Assembly (NCBI GenBank): GCA_017997825.1
Contig: JAGOEH010000159.1
Coordinates: 1 to 7,189 of the forward strand
Source: Candidatus Delongbacteria bacterium
GTDB taxonomy: Bacteria > JAGOEH01
Direction of reading: 5' to 3'
DNA length: 7,189 bases
In this document: positions 5,864 to 7,189 of the stretch, piece after piece
How the letters are laid out: each line of letters starts with the position of its first letter
Position numbering within the stretch: position 1 is the first letter of the stretch
Position numbers and translations under genes: made by a program
Notes under the pieces: generated by a model
Told to the model about the DNA's origin: nothing
What the model saw: only the letters and a program-made list of their open reading frames with translations
Databases searched by the model: none

Positions 5864-6820
5864 TTATCGGTTTCCTTTCACGATTCCGAACAGATCGGTA
5901 AATTCAGGGTTGCGGGCGATCTCGGACATACGATGTAATTGCTGATCGAATTCCGAAGGAGAATCGAAGATGAACTGAGAGCACCATTGGTTTTCTTCCG
6001 CCTGATCCTTGGGCTGTAAAACGACATTCCGAGGCAGATTCAGCTTTCGAACCATTTGCTCGGCGGAGTTACGAAAGGCGGTGATATGAGGACGGATCTG
6101 ATTATTGACGGCAGCAAGGCACCGTTCAATCCGTTTGGGTGGAGATAGGGTTTCATCGGTCAGAATACTCCGGATATCAAGTTCCTGCATAATAACGTCC
6201 AGTTCGTCCCGGCGGAGAATCCTCAAATGATGAAGATCGGAGATGAATTGTCTTTCCTGGTTCAGATTAAAACGAACCATCGTCAAACACTCAACCATCG
6301 TCACTATTTCATGGTCTGAGAAACAATTCCAGTGATCCAGATTCTCGACACGAATGGTTTCGCTTTCCAGTGCCTCCCAAATCGGAGGAGGCATGGTGGA
6401 TATCCGGCGGATAAAAGCCCGGGTTCCGGGTTTGAAGGAGATTTGGAGCTGTTTGAACCAAAGGCTTTCCTGATTCATGGCCTCGGATTCAAGCATAAAG
6501 ATTCGTTCCAAGGGAGAAAGAGATTTTCCATTTTGATTAAGCTCGATCCTGATCTGAGCCCAATCGGAGTCGGATGAATCGCTAACCGGAATGGTATAAA
6601 CCGGTAGTGCCAGATGATGAAGAGCGGCAAAACGGGCTCGTTTCCAGCCGTCTACCAGGCAAAGCCCGGTAGATCGACAAACCACTCCCACCGGTTGCAG
6701 GATACCATAGCGGCTGATGCTCCGATCCAGGGATTCCGGGATACGGACCCAAGCAAAATAGGGCGGCAAATTTTTAAAAAAATGGGTGTCAGGCGATAAC
6801 CATTCGATCGTTCCGGTCAT
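5864..6820 (-). CDS. divergent ParB/Srx-fold N-terminal domain protein
   Basis: The start is ATG at 6820, because a strong AAAGGAG (6836-6830) sits 9 nt upstream and overlaps the nrdJ stop. An upstream in-frame ATG at 6877 lies inside nrdJ and has no properly spaced site. The 318-residue product has a ParB-type N-terminal domain: RSISRYGILQPVGVV (33-47), LVDGWKRARFAAL (55-67), then SLSPLERIFML (100-110), matching the ParB order of SI-x(3)-G-x-LQP, a G-x-x-R nucleotide-binding box and a LSPLE segment. The usual GERR-x-RAA box reads GWKRARFAA, so CTP use is uncertain. The middle (about 117-165, with RRISTMPPPIWEAL) may be a decayed ParB-like helix-turn-helix. Residues 170-318 match nothing I know. 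No parA or parS-like palindrome is visible, so chromosome segregation is not implied; transcription control or another DNA-linked role is possible. It is the middle gene of nrdJ / this gene / GWxTD. Confidence 0.75.
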   Translation of the reverse strand: MTGTIEWLSPDTHFFKNLPPYFAWVRIPESLDRSISRYGILQPVGVVCRSTGLCLVDGWKRARFAALHHLALPVYTIPVSDSSDSDWAQIRIELNQNGKSLSPLERIFMLESEAMNQESLWFKQLQISFKPGTRAFIRRISTMPPPIWEALESETIRVENLDHWNCFSDHEIVTMVECLTMVRFNLNQERQFISDLHHLRILRRDELDVIMQELDIRSILTDETLSPPKRIERCLAAVNNQIRPHITAFRNSAEQMVRKLNLPRNVVLQPKDQAEENQWCSQFIFDSPSEFDQQLHRMSEIARNPEFTDLFGIVKGNR

Positions 6821-6829
6821 GGGGGCAAG

Positions 6830-6836
6830 CTCCTTT
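6830..6836 (-). promoter_or_regulatory. Shine-Dalgarno overlapping the nrdJ stop
   Basis: The minus strand reads AAAGGAG, 9 nt before the ATG at 6820 and sharing bases with the TAA stop of nrdJ (6837-6835). It fixes the start of the ParB-like gene and suggests that ribosomes ending nrdJ can re-initiate there. Confidence 0.75.
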
Positions 6837-7189
6837 ATCCGCATTCGCTGTAGCCGCAGGCCCGGCAGGTGATGCATCCCTCATTGACTTCCAGAGAGCT
6901 GCCGCAATCCGGACACGCCCCGATCAGCATAATCTCTTTTTTGGTTTTGGCATGCTGGGCCAATTCCAGTTTGAGCTGGATCGAGGGTTGTTCATCGGCT
7001 TTTAGGTTAATGAATTCCTCAATCGCTTTTCCGATAGCATCGGCGCAACTGAGTATCTTCTCGCCCCCGTCCCAGGTCGGCCGGTGGCAACTGATTCCCT
7101 TGAGCTGCTCCACAATATAGTGAGGGTTGATCCCGCTGCGCAGGGACAGGGATGCCAGACGCCCGATGGCTTCCGACTGAGAAGCGGCG
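6835..7189 (-). CDS. nrdJ: adenosylcobalamin-dependent ribonucleotide reductase, C-terminal fragment
   Basis: The frame is open to the right edge; 117 C-terminal residues plus the stop are visible. Class II ribonucleotide reductase makes deoxyribonucleotides in the cytoplasm using a B12-generated thiyl radical and needs no oxygen. The visible part begins with the family segment SEAIGRLASLSLRSG (5-19), followed by EQLKGISC (27-34) and GGEKILSCADAIGKAI (41-56). A variable linker (about 60-85) follows, then a cysteine-rich tail with C92-P-D-C95, C105-I-T-C108, C111 and C116 (CGYSECG end). Such tails in NrdJ carry the cysteines that re-reduce the active site, and the C-x-x-C pairs look like a zinc ribbon. 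A GTG at 7113 is an internal valine codon, not a start. The active-site and B12-binding parts are outside the window. It is cotranscribed with the ParB-like gene 14 nt downstream. Confidence 0.93.
   Translation of the reverse strand, partial: AASQSEAIGRLASLSLRSGINPHYIVEQLKGISCHRPTWDGGEKILSCADAIGKAIEEFINLKADEQPSIQLKLELAQHAKTKKEIMLIGACPDCGSSLEVNEGCITCRACGYSECG

Noticed and set aside
6821-6877. Upstream start at 6877 for the ParB-like protein
   Set aside because: It overlaps nrdJ, its GAGGG is directly against the ATG with no spacing, and the ATG at 6820 has a strong, well-spaced AAAGGAG.
6835-7113. A separate small zinc-finger gene starting at GTG 7113
   Set aside because: The frame is open upstream to the window edge and that upstream sequence continues the NrdJ family match, so it is the C-terminal part of nrdJ.
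1-7189. CRISPR array, insertion sequence, prophage, defence or toxin-antitoxin system
   Set aside because: No spaced direct repeats, transposase or integrase motifs, or recognisable defence domains appear in either strand; nearly all sequence is accounted for by the listed genes.

Overview
The window holds a chromosomal housekeeping region in two gene blocks that converge near position 4540, plus a tRNA gene and a small gene pair at the left edge. Base composition looks close to 50% GC. Three traits suggest a bacterium of the FCB (Fibrobacterota-Chlorobiota-Bacteroidota) group or a relative such as Calditrichota, KSB1 or Marinimicrobia: a GWxTD-domain exported protein, a histidine kinase with the AKETAHQLGTP-type H box, and a B12-dependent ribonucleotide reductase. 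This placement is inference from family distribution, not from a marker gene.

Left edge (1-614, minus strand): a tRNA-Glu(UUC) gene is driven by a consensus sigma70-type promoter and is followed 2 nt later by a hairpin terminator. Downstream lies a small lysine-rich helical protein of unknown function. Its stop codon overlaps the start of a further gene that runs out of the window.

Centre (about 698-4546, plus strand): a second strong promoter, divergent from the tRNA promoter, drives a tightly packed cluster of serS (seryl-tRNA synthetase), an orphan membrane sensor histidine kinase and folC (dihydrofolate/folylpolyglutamate synthase). The gaps are 4 nt and then a 4-nt ATGA overlap, so the three are very likely one transcript.

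Right (4533-7189, minus strand): the C-terminal part of a class II ribonucleotide reductase (nrdJ) enters from the right edge. It is followed after 14 nt by a divergent ParB/Srx-fold protein, and after 5 nt more by an exported GWxTD-domain protein. The last gene overlaps folC tail to tail by 14 bp, so neither transcript has an intergenic terminator there.

The core functions are translation (tRNA-Glu, serS), one-carbon metabolism (folC) and DNA precursor supply (nrdJ). The less understood parts are the kinase between serS and folC, the ParB-like protein, the GWxTD protein with two related beta-rich modules, and the lysine-rich small protein. I saw no CRISPR array, insertion sequence, integrase, toxin-antitoxin pair or phage gene. 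Nothing clearly amounts to a new defence or mobile system.
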